DNA from: Orychophragmus violaceus
Taxonomy: Eukaryota; Streptophyta; Magnoliopsida; Brassicales; Brassicaceae
DNA: 64,000 bases
Assembly: GCA_030180135.1 (NCBI GenBank)
Contig: CM058232.1
Coordinates: forward strand, 58,115,330 to 58,179,329
Direction of reading: 5' to 3'
Below the pieces are notes generated by a model. That model saw only the letters and a list, made by a program, of their open reading frames with translations. It ran no database searches and was not told the DNA's origin. Shown piece by piece: positions 1 through 10,895 of this stretch. Each line of letters begins with the position of its first letter. Positions within the stretch are counted from its first letter, which is position 1. Position numbers and translations under genes: made by a program.

Positions 1-654
1 AGGCTATTTGAGGTGGCTTAGAAGTATCTTTGTAGGTGGTTAACTCTCAAGAATAGGAGCAATTGGCATTACACAAAATCTATCTAAGAAAGGGAACAAT
101 TCATGCATACAAAGTTCTTTTCTCATTGTTCTACCCAATCCCTAGAAGATTTCTCTAAACAATCCCATAATGAAGGATAAACACTCACCAAACCCCCAAC
201 TCATGATCATTCTTTTACCAAAACACTCACCCTTTTAGCCTTTTTCTCTCTTTTCTTTGTCAACTAGGAAACACTTAACTGATTTTTCTCTTTTTCAAAT
301 TTGAGCAAACTTTTTCATAACTTATCCCCTCTAATCACTTGATTTTTCTTTTCTTTTTGCACACAACTCTTTTCTTACAAGATTTCCTAATGACTTTCTT
401 TTTCTTTTTGAACCCTTTTTCAACTCTTTTCATTGATCCTTCTATTCCCAATCCAACTCTCATCTCTCCCCCAAACTTATTTCCAATCCTAATGCTAGAC
501 TCTTATGGCAAATAGAGCTAGCTAAGAATGAGAAAAGACCATTGTCGTTTCCGATACTCTCAAGTTTTTTCACATGCCAAAAGCTATCAAGAACAGGCTT
601 CACTCACAAATAATTTTGGCTTTAAGGAAAGGTTTAGGGTCTTCGGGTAAGGGA
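1..654 (-). other. G1 3' untranslated region, distal part
   Basis: This pyrimidine-rich noncoding stretch belongs to G1 and continues at 8046 once copia C1 is removed. Read on the minus strand it resembles the plus-strand 3' region of the Athila element at about 30.9-31.7 kb and the G2 region at 44.3-45.3 kb. It includes a PPT-like box at about 466-478 (TCCCCCAAACTT on the plus strand). No convincing coding frame is present. Confidence 0.7.
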
Positions 655-1337
655 TGAAGGATCTTTCGGTGATAATCCTGATTCAATTCATCAGATTACT
701 TGATCCTAAACATGCCAGATCTAGGTTCTCTTGATTAGAAACATAAGTAGATCTCACCTTTTACCTGTTTTGTGCAGCGGAAAGGAAGAACAGGTCAGAG
801 ATCAGAGAGCCACCGAGTGATAACTCCTCCAGAGGTTCACACACGCACACCAAGCAGGAAGAAGGCTGCTAGACCACTAGGAGAAACCGGCGCAGGGGAG
901 AGAGAGAGTTGACGGCTCAAGCGTTAGGGTTAATCAGTCTGAAACTCGAGTTTTATGACACAAAACTCGTCCTGTTCCGTTTGGGCCATTTGGCCCAAAT
1001 ACCAATTAACTCGTCGGTGTTTGCGCACTGCATCGATCGTTGCACCTTATGCATCGATCGATGCACAGTGGCTAAACCTTTTATTCTCTCTAAGTACAGT
1101 AAATGCCTAGCACTTTTACTGTACTTCTGCTAAACCGTTCCTACACATTTTCCTGTTAGCTTAGGCGTGTGACCCATATGGGATCATATAATAAAGGCAA
1201 TAAGTCCAAGACTTATAGATCATGAGCGGACTCTAGCAAGCCATCATGACCCCCAGTATTATATGACTTATGTCTGATCAATGACATACTCTTACTTTCT
1301 AGAGACAGTACCGAGATTACTGGACACAATTCCAACA
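655..1337 (-). repeat. C1 3' LTR
   Basis: This 683-bp terminal repeat has TG...CA ends and is almost identical to 7358-8040. It carries the palindrome TGCATCGATCGATGCA near 1050-1065 and a related half-matched copy at about 1029. Confidence 0.95.
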
Positions 1338-1352
1338 ATCTCCCACTTGTAC
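1338..1352 (-). promoter_or_regulatory. C1 polypurine tract
   Basis: On the minus strand the bases next to the 3' LTR read ACAAGTGGGAGAT followed by TGTTGG. This is the characteristic Ty1/copia plus-strand primer and LTR junction. The same block occurs in C2 at 50270-50284. Confidence 0.85.
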
Positions 1353-1355
1353 TGG

Positions 1356-2170
1356 AATCTCTGTATTCATAATCCTTTTGTCTCAATATCTCGATTAGTC
1401 ATAAGGCAAGATTAGTGTCATCCTTATAAAGCCTAATCTTGTTCATCGGACTCTGATTTGATACTGACAATCCAAACGACTCGGGAAAGTCCGTTTGAGC
1501 ATGGCCATGCGTTTTCCAGTATTCAAATCTCCGATTGGCCTAGAGATATTCACTCCATTTATATTGGAGGGACAAATCCCATCTTGTTCCATCACTGTAA
1601 ACTACTCATTTCATGATGTACCCAAACAAGGTCCTTATAGCTATCACAGAACGATAGCGTTAGACAATGATCAAAGTACATCAGTCCATGTGCAGTCACA
1701 TGCATGTGAACTCAGGTCTAAGGACTATACTCTATAGTCGTAGTAAGAATCTCTTATGACACAGATATAAATATCCTGAAGAGTTCTTATAGGCGGGTCT
1801 TGTCCGGTCGTATGTTCCCAACATACACCTATGTACTGACTTTGATGCCGCGCATCTATGACACACTGAGACTTTGTCATAAGTCACGTACCAATCCAGT
1901 CTCATACGGTTGTTGGTGTTCCAATTTCAACAACCTTCGACTAGGGACAGGATGATATAAAACATTTATCAAATATAGGGTCTCATGATCAAGCTAAATG
2001 ACTTCGATGACTCAAGATCAAGTCATTTACTTCGATGACCTATAAAATGGTTCATATCATTTTTGGAACGATTATTTCATCACAGTTAAAATAATCTTGA
2101 AATAATAATTTCATTATCAAACATCTCAAATGTTTTACAAGAACATATCAATAACTAAATAAAGCCCTTT
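1356..2170 (-). other. C1 noncoding region between pol remnant and 3' LTR
   Basis: About 0.8 kb has no coding frame. It corresponds to the noncoding stretch of C2 at 50288-51097. It ends near a second PPT-like box (ACTCCCACTG, about 2177), which is also present in C2 at about 51079. Confidence 0.7.
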
Positions 2171-4718
2171 ACTAACTCCCACTGAAATTAAGACTATATC
2201 TTAACTTCACTTATCCTACAGCTACAGTCCGTGACTCGTGCTTAGGGTTAAGGAGTGGCTTCGTTAATAGATTAGCAACGTTCTCATTTGTTGAAACTTG
2301 CTGATCTACTTAACATCTCTGTCATTTATCTTAAGGTGTTTGGACCTCTGATGTGCAGCTAGTCTCATCTATGCTGGGAATCACATCAAGTTCATTGACG
2401 AACTCTTCTTTCCAAACAACCTCTTTCGCCGCTTTCCAAGCTGCGAAATGTTCAGTTTAAGTCATAGAGTCAGCAACAGTGCCTTGCACCGCCAGACAGA
2501 CACAAGATATAACCGGACTGTGACCGGAAATCATCTTTGTCTGTTGGAAACTTGTCTTTCAGACTCTTCTGACTTGTAGCACATCACTTTCTCCGTAAAT
2601 CAAGAACTTATCCTTAGTATTCCTCAAATACTTTAGGACATACTTTAGGAAACTTGATTCTTTGCTGGATTTGACTGGTCTTTACTTGTCTTGCTTAACA
2701 TTAAAGCAACATCAAACAAGTATGTTTCATGGCATACATGATAGATCCAATTGCCGACGCATATGGAATCTCATCCATGCATTTAAGCTCAGCAGTTATC
2801 GTAGGATACTGTATCTTGCTTAACTTAATGCCATGTGACATTGGCATAAAACCCTTCTTGGATTGCTCAAAACGTGTAGGACTTTGTCAATTAAAGAATC
2901 CTGACTTTGTCCTACCAGCTTTTTTGGATCTCTTTCTTTAGATCCAAAATCCAAGAACCACGTGGCTTTACCCATGTCAATCATTAAACCAACTCCCAAG
3001 CTAGTCCTTTACCGACTACAGCATTGGGACGTTATATCCGAGAATCAGTATGTCATTGACATACACTTTGAGAAATGCAATATCGCTCCACTAATCTATT
3101 AGTAAACACACAGTTCCGCTTCGTTCCTGTTCAAGTCAAAACCTTGACTACTTCAACAGAACGAAGATTCCAACTCCGATATGTTTGCTTCCATCCATGA
3201 ATGGATCGATGAAGCCAACTTACACAAAATGTAATTCTTCGGAGTCTGGGCTCACTTTCGCTTCCTAGGATTTCGCAGATTCGTCGCTTTCAATGATCAT
3301 AAGATCATGCGAACATTCAATGATCATCAGGCTGAACTAATGACGAGAATTCACTCTCGGACTAGTGACTGATTCTTTCATATCTGCGAACTTCAGGCTC
3401 CACAGGTTTAGATTCTACAGAAATCTGTGAATCCTTCCGCTGCTCTCCCTCAATAGGTTAAGCAGCCTCCTGTATTTCTCGAGTTGTACTTTTACTCCCA
3501 CTGTTCTTCTTTGGAAAGTAACTTCCCTTCTTAGAAAACAGAATGGTCGAGAAAAAAAAAAAAAATACTTTTTACTCCCACTGTTCTTCTTGGAAAGTAA
3601 TTTCCTTCTTAGAAAACAGAATGGTCGTAAAAGTACCGAGCCTTGGTTTCCCTAAGAAAACTTCGAGTTATGCTTTTACTCCCACTGTTCTTCTTGAAAA
3701 TAACTTCCCTTCTTAGAAAACAGATTGAACGTAAAAGTAACAAGCCTTAGTTTCTTTAGGACAACCAGCGAAGTAGCACAACTACAAATACTCAGTAAAG
3801 ACAAATTTGGATCGATTCCAATCCACATTAACGTGGTGTCTTTCAACTGATATTTGTGGAACTATTTCAGCGTAAACTTAGATATTTTAGAGCGTTATTC
3901 TTAAATAATATCATGGAAGATTCGTGTGACTCATCTTTAATCATTTCTAATAAGATCTGATTCTTTCTCACAGAAACACCTTCAGGTTTTAAGGAGAAAT
4001 GAGCTGTGAAACGATTTCACACTCATTAAGATGATCACACAATCAATGACTTAAGTATTCTCACTCGTGACTTAATCCAGAGTCTTAATACTTTTGTCAT
4101 TCAGATCCTATACTTCATTCTGGAACCTTTTCGACCATGTCAAAGAATTCCGACTTGTGTCTCATCTTATGAACACAGTCACACTCACTGAAGTAATCAG
4201 TAGAGACAATGAAGTACAGGAGATTTTCTCTGGCATTATTGCTCATTGGGCCACATACATGAGTATGTTCCAGGTCCAATAAGCCTTTGGGCTTTTCTCT
4301 AGCTCGGCTAAGATAGGCCCTTTCCCTTTTGGTCTAGTAAACAGAATTCAAGTCTCATAAGATATTTTATCAAATGAGCCCAAACGTCCATGACTATGGG
4401 ATTTCTGAATCCGACTTACTCTATGTGACCAAGACTTTATGCCAAGAAAAATCAGGTTTAATTCATCAGATTTAAACCAATTCGGTATTTATGTTACATT
4501 TAGGCACTCTTTGGTTTAAGATATAAAACCCATTCCATGAATAGGGTGCTACAATTAATATTTCATTAAGATCAAAAGAACAAAACTTGTCTTTTATCAA
4601 AATGAAAAACATTCAAATTCTTACAAGAAAATGAAAGACAACTCTGCTTAAAGCAGGTACATTGTAGCAATTACTTAATACAAAACCAAGCCTCAAAGGG
4701 ATCTATAAGTGAAAAACC
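2171..4718 (-). pseudogene. C1 pol remnant (integrase/RT/RNase H fragments)
   Basis: Patches resemble the C2 pol coding DNA in the same order. About 2720-2900 matches C2 51740-51930, about 3140-3230 matches 52150-52240, and about 4090-4290 matches the integrase region near 53400-53570. They are broken by many deletions and frame changes. Roughly 2.5 kb stands for a region of about 3.2 kb or more in C2. A short segment around 3490-3740 is duplicated two or three times (a TTTTACTCCCACTGTTCTTC unit). No catalytic motif of RT or integrase remains in one frame, so this DNA cannot supply those enzymes. Confidence 0.8.
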
Positions 4719-5738
4719 CTACGACTGAGGCAGCATCCCAAGCTCCTTCCAGACATGTAGTTTCACTTGCCCTTCCTTCAATGTTCTACTGTTGCTTAAG
4801 CTCTGCATATTATCACAAACATCAGTGCCACAACCAGTATTCAATACCTTTAAGGTAGAACTTGAAGTAATAACATGAATACCTGAGGAAGTAGTCGCAT
4901 ACATCGACTTTAACTCCTCATCATCTTCCATGAATTTAATGCAATCTCTCTTCCAATGCCCTGTCTCCTTACAGTAGCAGCACTTACCAACGTAAGAGGT
5001 ATCTGACTCGGGCTCAGAAGACACACGCTTGCCATGATTCAAAATCTGGACAACTTTGTCTTCACCCTTGTCAGCATTAGGTTTAGTAAACCTACCCTTC
5101 TCATTCATGAGATTGTACAGGGTACTCTTCACGTTTGGCTCAACTGTCTTGAGCATATCATGCAGTTCAGTCAGCGTCTTCGTTAAGCCTTTCTTGATAT
5201 AGTTCTTTCTGAACTTATCATAGCTTGACGGCAGTGACTGCAGAATGATTTCAGTTGCCATCTCTTGGCTAACTGGATAATCCAGTTTCCTCAGGTTATC
5301 AATGTAACCCATCATTTTACTGACATGAGGACTTACTGGATGATCATTTGGCAGCTTGCAGCTAGTGAGAGATTTAACCAACTGGTATCTCTCCACTCTT
5401 ATCTGCTCCTGAAATTTCAATTTCAGGCTGCTGATCATCTCTATTGGCGACTCCATGTTCTCATATTGCTTCCGCAAGTCTGAGTCCATGGTAGCCAATA
5501 TCAGACCACGCACATCTACCGCATCATTATAATGCTTATTCCAAGCATCATATACTGCATGAGAAGCATTGGACCCGATCCTCACGGGGAGAGCTCTCTC
5601 AAGAACATAGTCCTTTCTCTCCTGTCTGAGGACTAGCCTCAGGTTCCGCGACCAAGTCAAGAAATTTGATCCGTTCAGCTTGTCCATCCCAAGGATAGAC
5701 CGGATCGAGAAAGTGTTTTGATTGTTTGTGCTAGTCAT
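4719..5738 (-). CDS. gag: C1 Gag with truncated protease start
   Basis: This open frame of 339 residues is a copia-type Gag, the structural protein that forms virus-like particles in the cytoplasm around element RNA. It begins MTSTNNQ, as C2 begins MTTTHNN, and is colinear with C2 Gag through the UBN2-like region (about residues 20-200). A CX2CX4HX4C zinc knuckle is visible at residues 253-266 (CCYCKETGHWKRDC). It then enters the protease, but the catalytic DTG seen in C2 is NTG here (residues 300-302), and the frame ends at a non-homologous tail soon after. Gag may be functional; the protease is very unlikely to be. The first ATG is chosen because it matches C2. Confidence 0.85.
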   Translation of the reverse strand: MTSTNNQNTFSIRSILGMDKLNGSNFLTWSRNLRLVLRQERKDYVLERALPVRIGSNASHAVYDAWNKHYNDAVDVRGLILATMDSDLRKQYENMESPIEMISSLKLKFQEQIRVERYQLVKSLTSCKLPNDHPVSPHVSKMMGYIDNLRKLDYPVSQEMATEIILQSLPSSYDKFRKNYIKKGLTKTLTELHDMLKTVEPNVKSTLYNLMNEKGRFTKPNADKGEDKVVQILNHGKRVSSEPESDTSYVGKCCYCKETGHWKRDCIKFMEDDEELKSMYATTSSGIHVITSSSTLKVLNTGCGTDVCDNMQSLSNSRTLKEGQVKLHVWKELGMLPQS

Positions 5739-7344
5739 AACTGAAATTTAAGATAAAAGGATTTTAGTTAATATGTTCAATATGATTAATCTCGTATTAA
5801 AATTAATATGATTAATCACGCATTATATTCAATAACATAAGTTACCCTCAATAGAATATAATGATTCCAAGATCCACATATAACTAAGATTAAAGTGGGC
5901 CACTGGCCGTCACCCAACCTTAGCTTATATCGGTAAGCCCTGTATCGGCTAATTATATCTGTGATATAACTCTTGGTTGTGAATCTGGGCCCGAGGCCCA
6001 ATCCACTCTGATGTCTCAAGGCCCGGGACTCCCGATGGCCTAGTCAAGAAAACCAGACTATACAGTCATGTAATCATTAATGTCTGGGACTCCCAATGAC
6101 ATTTATGAATCACAAACCGTCTTACCCACGCAAAAGCAGACATCCTCACACTGTAAGGCCATGAATACAATTGAATGGGCTTTGACAGCTGACATAGAAT
6201 GGACAAGACATCCAACGCTTGATATTATATGAGGTTCGTAGGTTTATTAAAATTTCATTCCCAAAATAGAAGATTACTATTTCGGGAAACTTTCTATTTT
6301 AGGAAACCTACTATTTTAGGAAACTTTCTAAAATTGGAAACTTTCTAAAAACGGAAACTTTCTAACTTTAGAAATTTCTTAAAATCCAAAACATGCAAAT
6401 TCAGAAACTTCTATTTTAAGAAACTTTCTAATTTTTAAAATTTCGGAAACTTTAATTTAAAATCGACTTTATAATTTTATAAAATAAATTTTAAATTAAT
6501 CTGAAGAAAGACTCAAATAATTGGCCCAATTGTTTTAACTTCTCGGCCCGAGGCCCAAGAATTGGTCCATGTCCAAGACATGACCCAATTGTCCAATTAA
6601 ATGACATAACCGGTCTGGTTCATTAAAATTGGTCTAACCAAAATTTTAATTACTACGATGACCACAATTGTCAACCGGTTATTTACTAAACCAGATTTTT
6701 CTCAATTTATTTGGTCCAACCAAATCAAATTAGAAAATCCTGGTTTAGGCACTAAATCCAATAATTATTTCGACATTGGATTTCTTATCCCGGTTTAACC
6801 AGACTTAATAAAATTATTAAATCTGTTTATTAAACCGAGACGTTTAATTTTAATTAAATTAAACCGAGTCTAAACCCTAACCGCATCGATCGATGCTCTC
6901 AGCATCGATCCTGCAACGATCGTTCATCGATCCTGCATCGATCGATGCTCTAACGCATGCACGAACGGTTATCAGGTTTGGCCGAGAGATTCTCGCGAGA
7001 TCCATGCGATCGTTTGAACGATCCATGCGATCGCGGTCAATCTCTCGCGACTGCAACGATCGATCCTTGCATTGCATCGATCGATGCAATGCGATCTCTC
7101 GTGGTTGCATCGACCGATCATGCGATCGCATCGATCGATGCATCGCGATCACAGCCGATACTTCTTTATGAAAATCGCATTCTTCCAAATCAATATAGCT
7201 TGGATTATTGCGATTTCAAATGTGTTTAGGTTTCAATTCCTTGTTGCTTAAGTGATTTTTCTCATCAGTAATTGATTCAAAATACTTCTTAAACAAGAAA
7301 ACAATCCTAAACTTGAATCTAAACAAGATGAACCAGAACCAATG
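5739..7344 (-). other. C1 5' leader
   Basis: About 1.6 kb of untranslated sequence separates the primer site from gag. It is AT-rich near gag, with repeated AAACTTTCTA-like units around 6240-6440, and GC-rich with many palindromes nearer the primer site (6884-7150). No substantial coding frame looks real: the short open frames at 6877-7229 on both strands are by-products of the palindromic repeats. Confidence 0.75.
6884..7150. repeat. Palindrome cluster with CATCGATCGATG cores in the C1 leader
   Basis: At least six overlapping palindromes or near-palindromes occur here. GCATCGATCGATGC appears at about 6884, 6927, 7074 and 7128, interspersed with GCGATCGC and AACGATCGTT-type units. One perfect 24-bp palindrome spans 7069-7092. 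The same core occurs in both C1 LTRs, in C2 and in G4. Confidence 0.9.
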
Positions 7345-7356
7345 GCTCTGATACCA
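7345..7356 (-). promoter_or_regulatory. C1 primer binding site (tRNA-iMet)
   Basis: The minus strand reads TGGTATCAGAGC one base inside the 5' LTR, complementary to the 3' end of plant initiator-Met tRNA. This sets the start of minus-strand DNA synthesis and the orientation of the element. Confidence 0.95.
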
Positions 7357-7357
7357 C

Positions 7358-8040
7358 TGAAGGATCTTTCGGTGATAATCCTGATTCAATTCATCAGATT
7401 ACTTGATCCTAAACATGCCAGATCTAGGTTCTCTTGATTAGAAACATAAGTAGATCTCACCTTTTACCTGTTTTGTGCAGCGGAAAGGAAGAACAGGTCA
7501 GAGATCAGAGAGCCACCGAGTGATAACTCCTCCAGAGGTTCACACACGCACACCAAGCAGGAAGAAGGCTGCTAGACCACTAGGAGAAACCGGCGCAGGG
7601 GAGAGAGAGAGTTGACGGCTCAAGCGTTAGGGTTAATCAGTCTGAAACTCGAGTTTTATGACACAAAACTCGTCCTGTTCCGTTTGGGCCATTTGGCCCA
7701 AATACCAATTAACTCGTCGGTGTTTGCGCACTGCATCGATCGTTGCACCTTATGCATCGATCGATGCACAGTGGCTAAACCTTTTATTCTCTCTAAGTAC
7801 AATAAATGCCTAGCACTTTTACTGTACTTCTGCTAAACCGTTCCTACACATTTTCCTGTTAGCTTAGGCGTGTGACCCATATGGGATCATATAATAAAGG
7901 CAATAAGTCCAAGACTTATAGATCATGAGCGGACTCTAGCAAGCCATCATGACCCCCAGTATTATATGACTTATGTCTGATCAATGACATACTCTTACTT
8001 TCTAGAGACAGTACCGAGATTACTGGACACAATTCCAACA
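7358..8040 (-). repeat. C1 5' LTR
   Basis: This 683-bp repeat is identical by eye to 655-1337 except at one base. It is followed by the target duplication AGGGA at 8041-8045. It should contain the promoter and transcript start, but I could not place a convincing TATA box. Confidence 0.95.
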
Positions 8041-8509
8041 AGGGAAGCCATGATCATAAGATCAATGGTTGCCCGAGTTAATCAAGAGAGTGGTAAAAGG
8101 GAAAACATAACTCGGGCAAGGATCATGGGATTGCATTTCAAGCCCCTAAGAAAGATATTTCAAAGTCAAATTAAGTCCAATATCACAGAATTGAGCTAAG
8201 TTCAAGCGAGCTTCACAAGGATATGGAATTTCGGAATCTCAAAGTCAAGCAATGGGTTTTCCTTTGTTTTGAAAATCGATTAAAGCAACGAGCAACTTAA
8301 TTAGTGAGCCTCTACAAGGCAAAATCATCATTGTCCCAAATGCATGAATCCTACAATACTAACTAGACTCGATCCTACAATGCTTTCTTTTTGTGAAAAT
8401 TTTTCAAAATTTTTCGATTTTTTTTTTGGTTTTTCTATGCCTTAGATGCAATGCATGAGACTAAAGGACAAAAAATAAGATCAAAAGAAACATGATTAGC
8501 AACTGGTCT

Positions 8510-8546
8510 CTCCCCCAAACTTAAATCACACTGTCCCTTGTGTGAT
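8510..8546 (-). promoter_or_regulatory. Internal PPT-like box with adjacent hairpin (G1)
   Basis: The box CTCCCCCAAACTT (8510-8522) is followed by a 7-bp stem ATCACAC/GTGTGAT (8525-8531 and 8540-8546) with an 8-nt loop. In element sense the hairpin precedes the G-run. G4 has the matching arrangement at 63181-63214 with a different stem sequence. Confidence 0.6.
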
Positions 8547-8636
8547 CTAGGAAAGGAAAAGAGACCGAAGACACACAAAATGCAAACAAAGAAAATAAAC
8601 TAAATATGTACAAGGGAGGAGTGTTACTTGGCTGGG

Positions 8637-8815
8637 CGAAGAGGGCGTATCGGCTTGGCCGACCGATACGCCAACCGATATGATGTCTCAGATTATTTCT
8701 GGGAGGCACGTATCGGCATGGCCAGACGATATCGTGACCGATATGTGATCTCGATTTTCCAGCTTTTCAATCCCGAGAGTCCGTATCGGTCTGGCCAACC
8801 GATACGGTGGCCGAT
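8637..8815. repeat. G1 inverted-repeat module with TATCGG/CCGATA core
   Basis: Three spaced units each place a GTATCGG arm opposite a CCGATAC-like arm, for example CGTATCGG (about 8646-8653) and CCGATACG (about 8663-8670). The same TATCGG core recurs in the G1 LTR repeat at 13078-13309. Confidence 0.8.
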
Positions 8816-8974
8816 ACTGTTTCACTGTTTTCCTTTCGACCTCTTTGTCCAAGATGTTTCGGCCCTTTCTTAACGCCAATGAGTCCATAGCTTCACCTAT
8901 CAACCAAAACCTGATAAACTCAAAGCAAAACATCAAAAATGACTAGCAAAAGATCATATGTACAAGGATAAACA

Positions 8975-9021
8975 TGGGAATGCTCCCAAGTACGCTTCTG
9001 TTTAAAGTCGGTAAGCTCGAC
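8975..9021 (-). promoter_or_regulatory. Paired hairpins just after the G1 stop codon
   Basis: In element sense, stem GTCG/CGAC (9018-9021 with 9007-9010) comes first. It is followed by AAGCG and then stem TGGGA/TCCCA (8984-8988 with 8975-8979, loop of 4 nt). The first hairpin starts 16 nt after the stop at 9038-9040. G2 (57671-57715) and G4 (63547-63592) have the same two stems with compensating base changes. Confidence 0.6.
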
Positions 9022-9037
9022 TGTTCAAACCCGGTTC

Positions 9038-10880
9038 TTAGGCTGGAGGTGAGTGAGCCCTGCCCTTGAGATGGATGGTCAGGACCTGAGAGGTTAGCTT
9101 ACTGAGATTGACTGAATCACCTTGAAACCTTGGGCTGATTGAAGCTTGAGCACTTGCAAATGGCCTAGACTTTCCCTTAGTCTGGACCTTGTAATCAATG
9201 TAGTTACCCTTTAAACCCAATGGATGCAAGCTGAGACAATTGAGAGATGATGGAGTTTCCACGGTCATTGGAGTTTTTAGCTTGTCCGTATGTCCTTTCT
9301 CAGCTTCTTTGACTCCATCAAATCCATTGGGTAGAGCATTTCCATTATGCTCATCAAACAAAGATTGTAGACTCTCACTATCCATTATCTCCTTTGCATA
9401 CTCTTGAGCCTTTGGGGGATTGTTGACAAACTTATCCTTTCCAGCCTTTACAATCTTTGGAGACATCTTTGTCACCATATCCACAACCTTTTCTTTTAGA
9501 GCTTTGTCCTCATCGACGCTCAGCTTCTTCAAGGAGATGGATCCAACATACTCAGTCCTTATGGTCATGAGAGGAGTTCCAATAGCTCTATCCACCCCCT
9601 CCTTTTGAGCACGTCCCATGTGCTCACTCAATGATCCATAGTGAGTGGGTTTAGGCCAAACTTCCTTGCCTACATTTGTAAATAGCCTTGCTTCCGCTAA
9701 CAAATAATCCTCATGTGGAGATAGGATGACACCACAAGTATGCAGATTTGTGCTCCTCAAAGGGTAGTAGACCTTGTTGTTAACATTATTCAACACATCA
9801 CATTTCTTTTTGAAGTCCAGACAAGCTCCAGTGGTGTTGAGGAAAGAGGTACCAAGTAAGAGAGGTAGTTGGGGTACTCTTCTTCATCTTCATGACAATA
9901 AAGTCAGTTGGGATAGTGCACTCACCAATCTTCAGTGGATAGTCTTTGATCATTCCCATCGGAGTTTTTGAGTAAGAGTCTCCAAATGTAATAGAATATG
10001 GGTATCTTTCCATGCTCTTAATCCCAAGAGATTCCACCATGTCAAGAGATATCACACTCACAGTAGAGTCGGAGTCACACAATGCATCCTTAATCTCCAA
10101 GTCTCCCAAAGTACAACTAATTGTGAATTTACCCGGATTGCCAAGCTTGGGAAGCACCTTTGGTGAGGCTTGGACAGTAGGTATGGTATCTTCAGCAGGA
10201 ATTGCAGTGACACTCAACTCCTCAACTGGTTTAGCAACAATTACCTTCATCTCTTTGAGAAGCACAGGTGCAGCGGGAGGTAGTTCATAACCATAGAGAA
10301 GTGCTTCTATCTCATCAACCTCTCTTTCATAGTCCGATTTCTCGTGAGCAACAGTAGAGAAGATTGCATTGCAGTAATCTTTCGGGTTCTTCTCCGGGTT
10401 TCCGGGTAAAGTACCTTGAGTTTGGGATGTAGAGGCATTCTTGTTTTCCATGTTTGTGACCCTTGAAGTCAAGTTCTGAAGCTCACTCTTTAGATCCCGC
10501 ACTTCCATAGCTCCTGAAGCTTGCCCTTGAAGAAGTTGCTGCATCATACTCTTTAACTCATTATCCAATCCTGAGGAAGAAGAAGCTTGTGGTTGTTGTT
10601 GCCCAAAATCGGGTGGGTATTGTTGCTTGGAAACATATCCTTGTTGACCTTGAAACTGAGGCTTATTGCCAAACCCTTGTTGGTTAGTGTAAGGGACAAA
10701 TGGCTTTTGTTGTTGAGCTTGTGGAAAGCCTTGTTGCCCTTGTTGTTGAGCTTGTCCTTGAGATGGAGCTTGAGGATAGACTTGGTCATGAGGATTGGCT
10801 ACATTGGGGTTTCGGTATGAGAAGTTTGGGTGGTTTCTATAGTTTTGGTTGAAGCCCTTGTTTAAACCACCCTGCCCCAC
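9038..10880 (-). pseudogene. G1 protease and C-terminal tail, one frameshift
   Basis: This continues the gag frame after a single TAG (10896-10898). A Q-rich linker and coiled stretch come first, then a retroviral-type aspartic protease region (sequence around LPKLGNPGKF). The expected D-S/L-G catalytic triplet reads CDSDST here. A frameshift near 9860-9890 moves the LLLGTSFLN protease C-terminal motif out of frame, and the frame resumes through KVYYPL to a tail ending at 9038. The tail (about 220 residues, including the motif KGKSRPFA) is shared in decayed form by G2 (KGMSKPL). It takes the place where RT would start. I do not recognise a function for the tail. Confidence 0.75.
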
Positions 10881-10895
10881 AATGAAGTTAGTCTC

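Larger units (their letters stand above)
655..8040 (-). mobile_element. Ty1/copia retrotransposon C1, complete termini, defective pol
   Basis: Two 683-bp LTRs (655-1337 and 7358-8040) begin TGAAGGAT and end TTCCAACA. They are flanked by the 5-bp target duplication AGGGA (650-654 and 8041-8045). A 12-nt primer site matching initiator-Met tRNA lies inside the right LTR and a copia-type polypurine tract inside the left LTR, which fixes the minus orientation. Gag is open (4719-5738) but pol survives only as fragments. The LTRs differ at one position that I can see (G at 1098 against A at 7801), so insertion is recent although pol is dead. Confidence 0.95.
8046..8974 (-). other. G1 3' untranslated region, proximal part
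   Basis: This noncoding sequence lies between the G1 stop codon region and the C1 insertion. It holds the GC-rich inverted-repeat module (8637-8815) and a hairpin with PPT-like box (8510-8546). The open frames of 60-80 codons over the module are repeat by-products. Confidence 0.7.

Noticed and set aside
6877..7229. Arg/Asp/Ile-rich frames on both strands
   Set aside because: They arise from the self-complementary CGATCG repeats in the C1 leader.
7345..7356. Possible tRNA gene fragment (iMet 3' end match)
   Set aside because: It is a 12-nt primer binding site next to an LTR, with no tRNA body. The same applies at 56152-56163 and to the tRNA-Asp-like site at 12087-12113.
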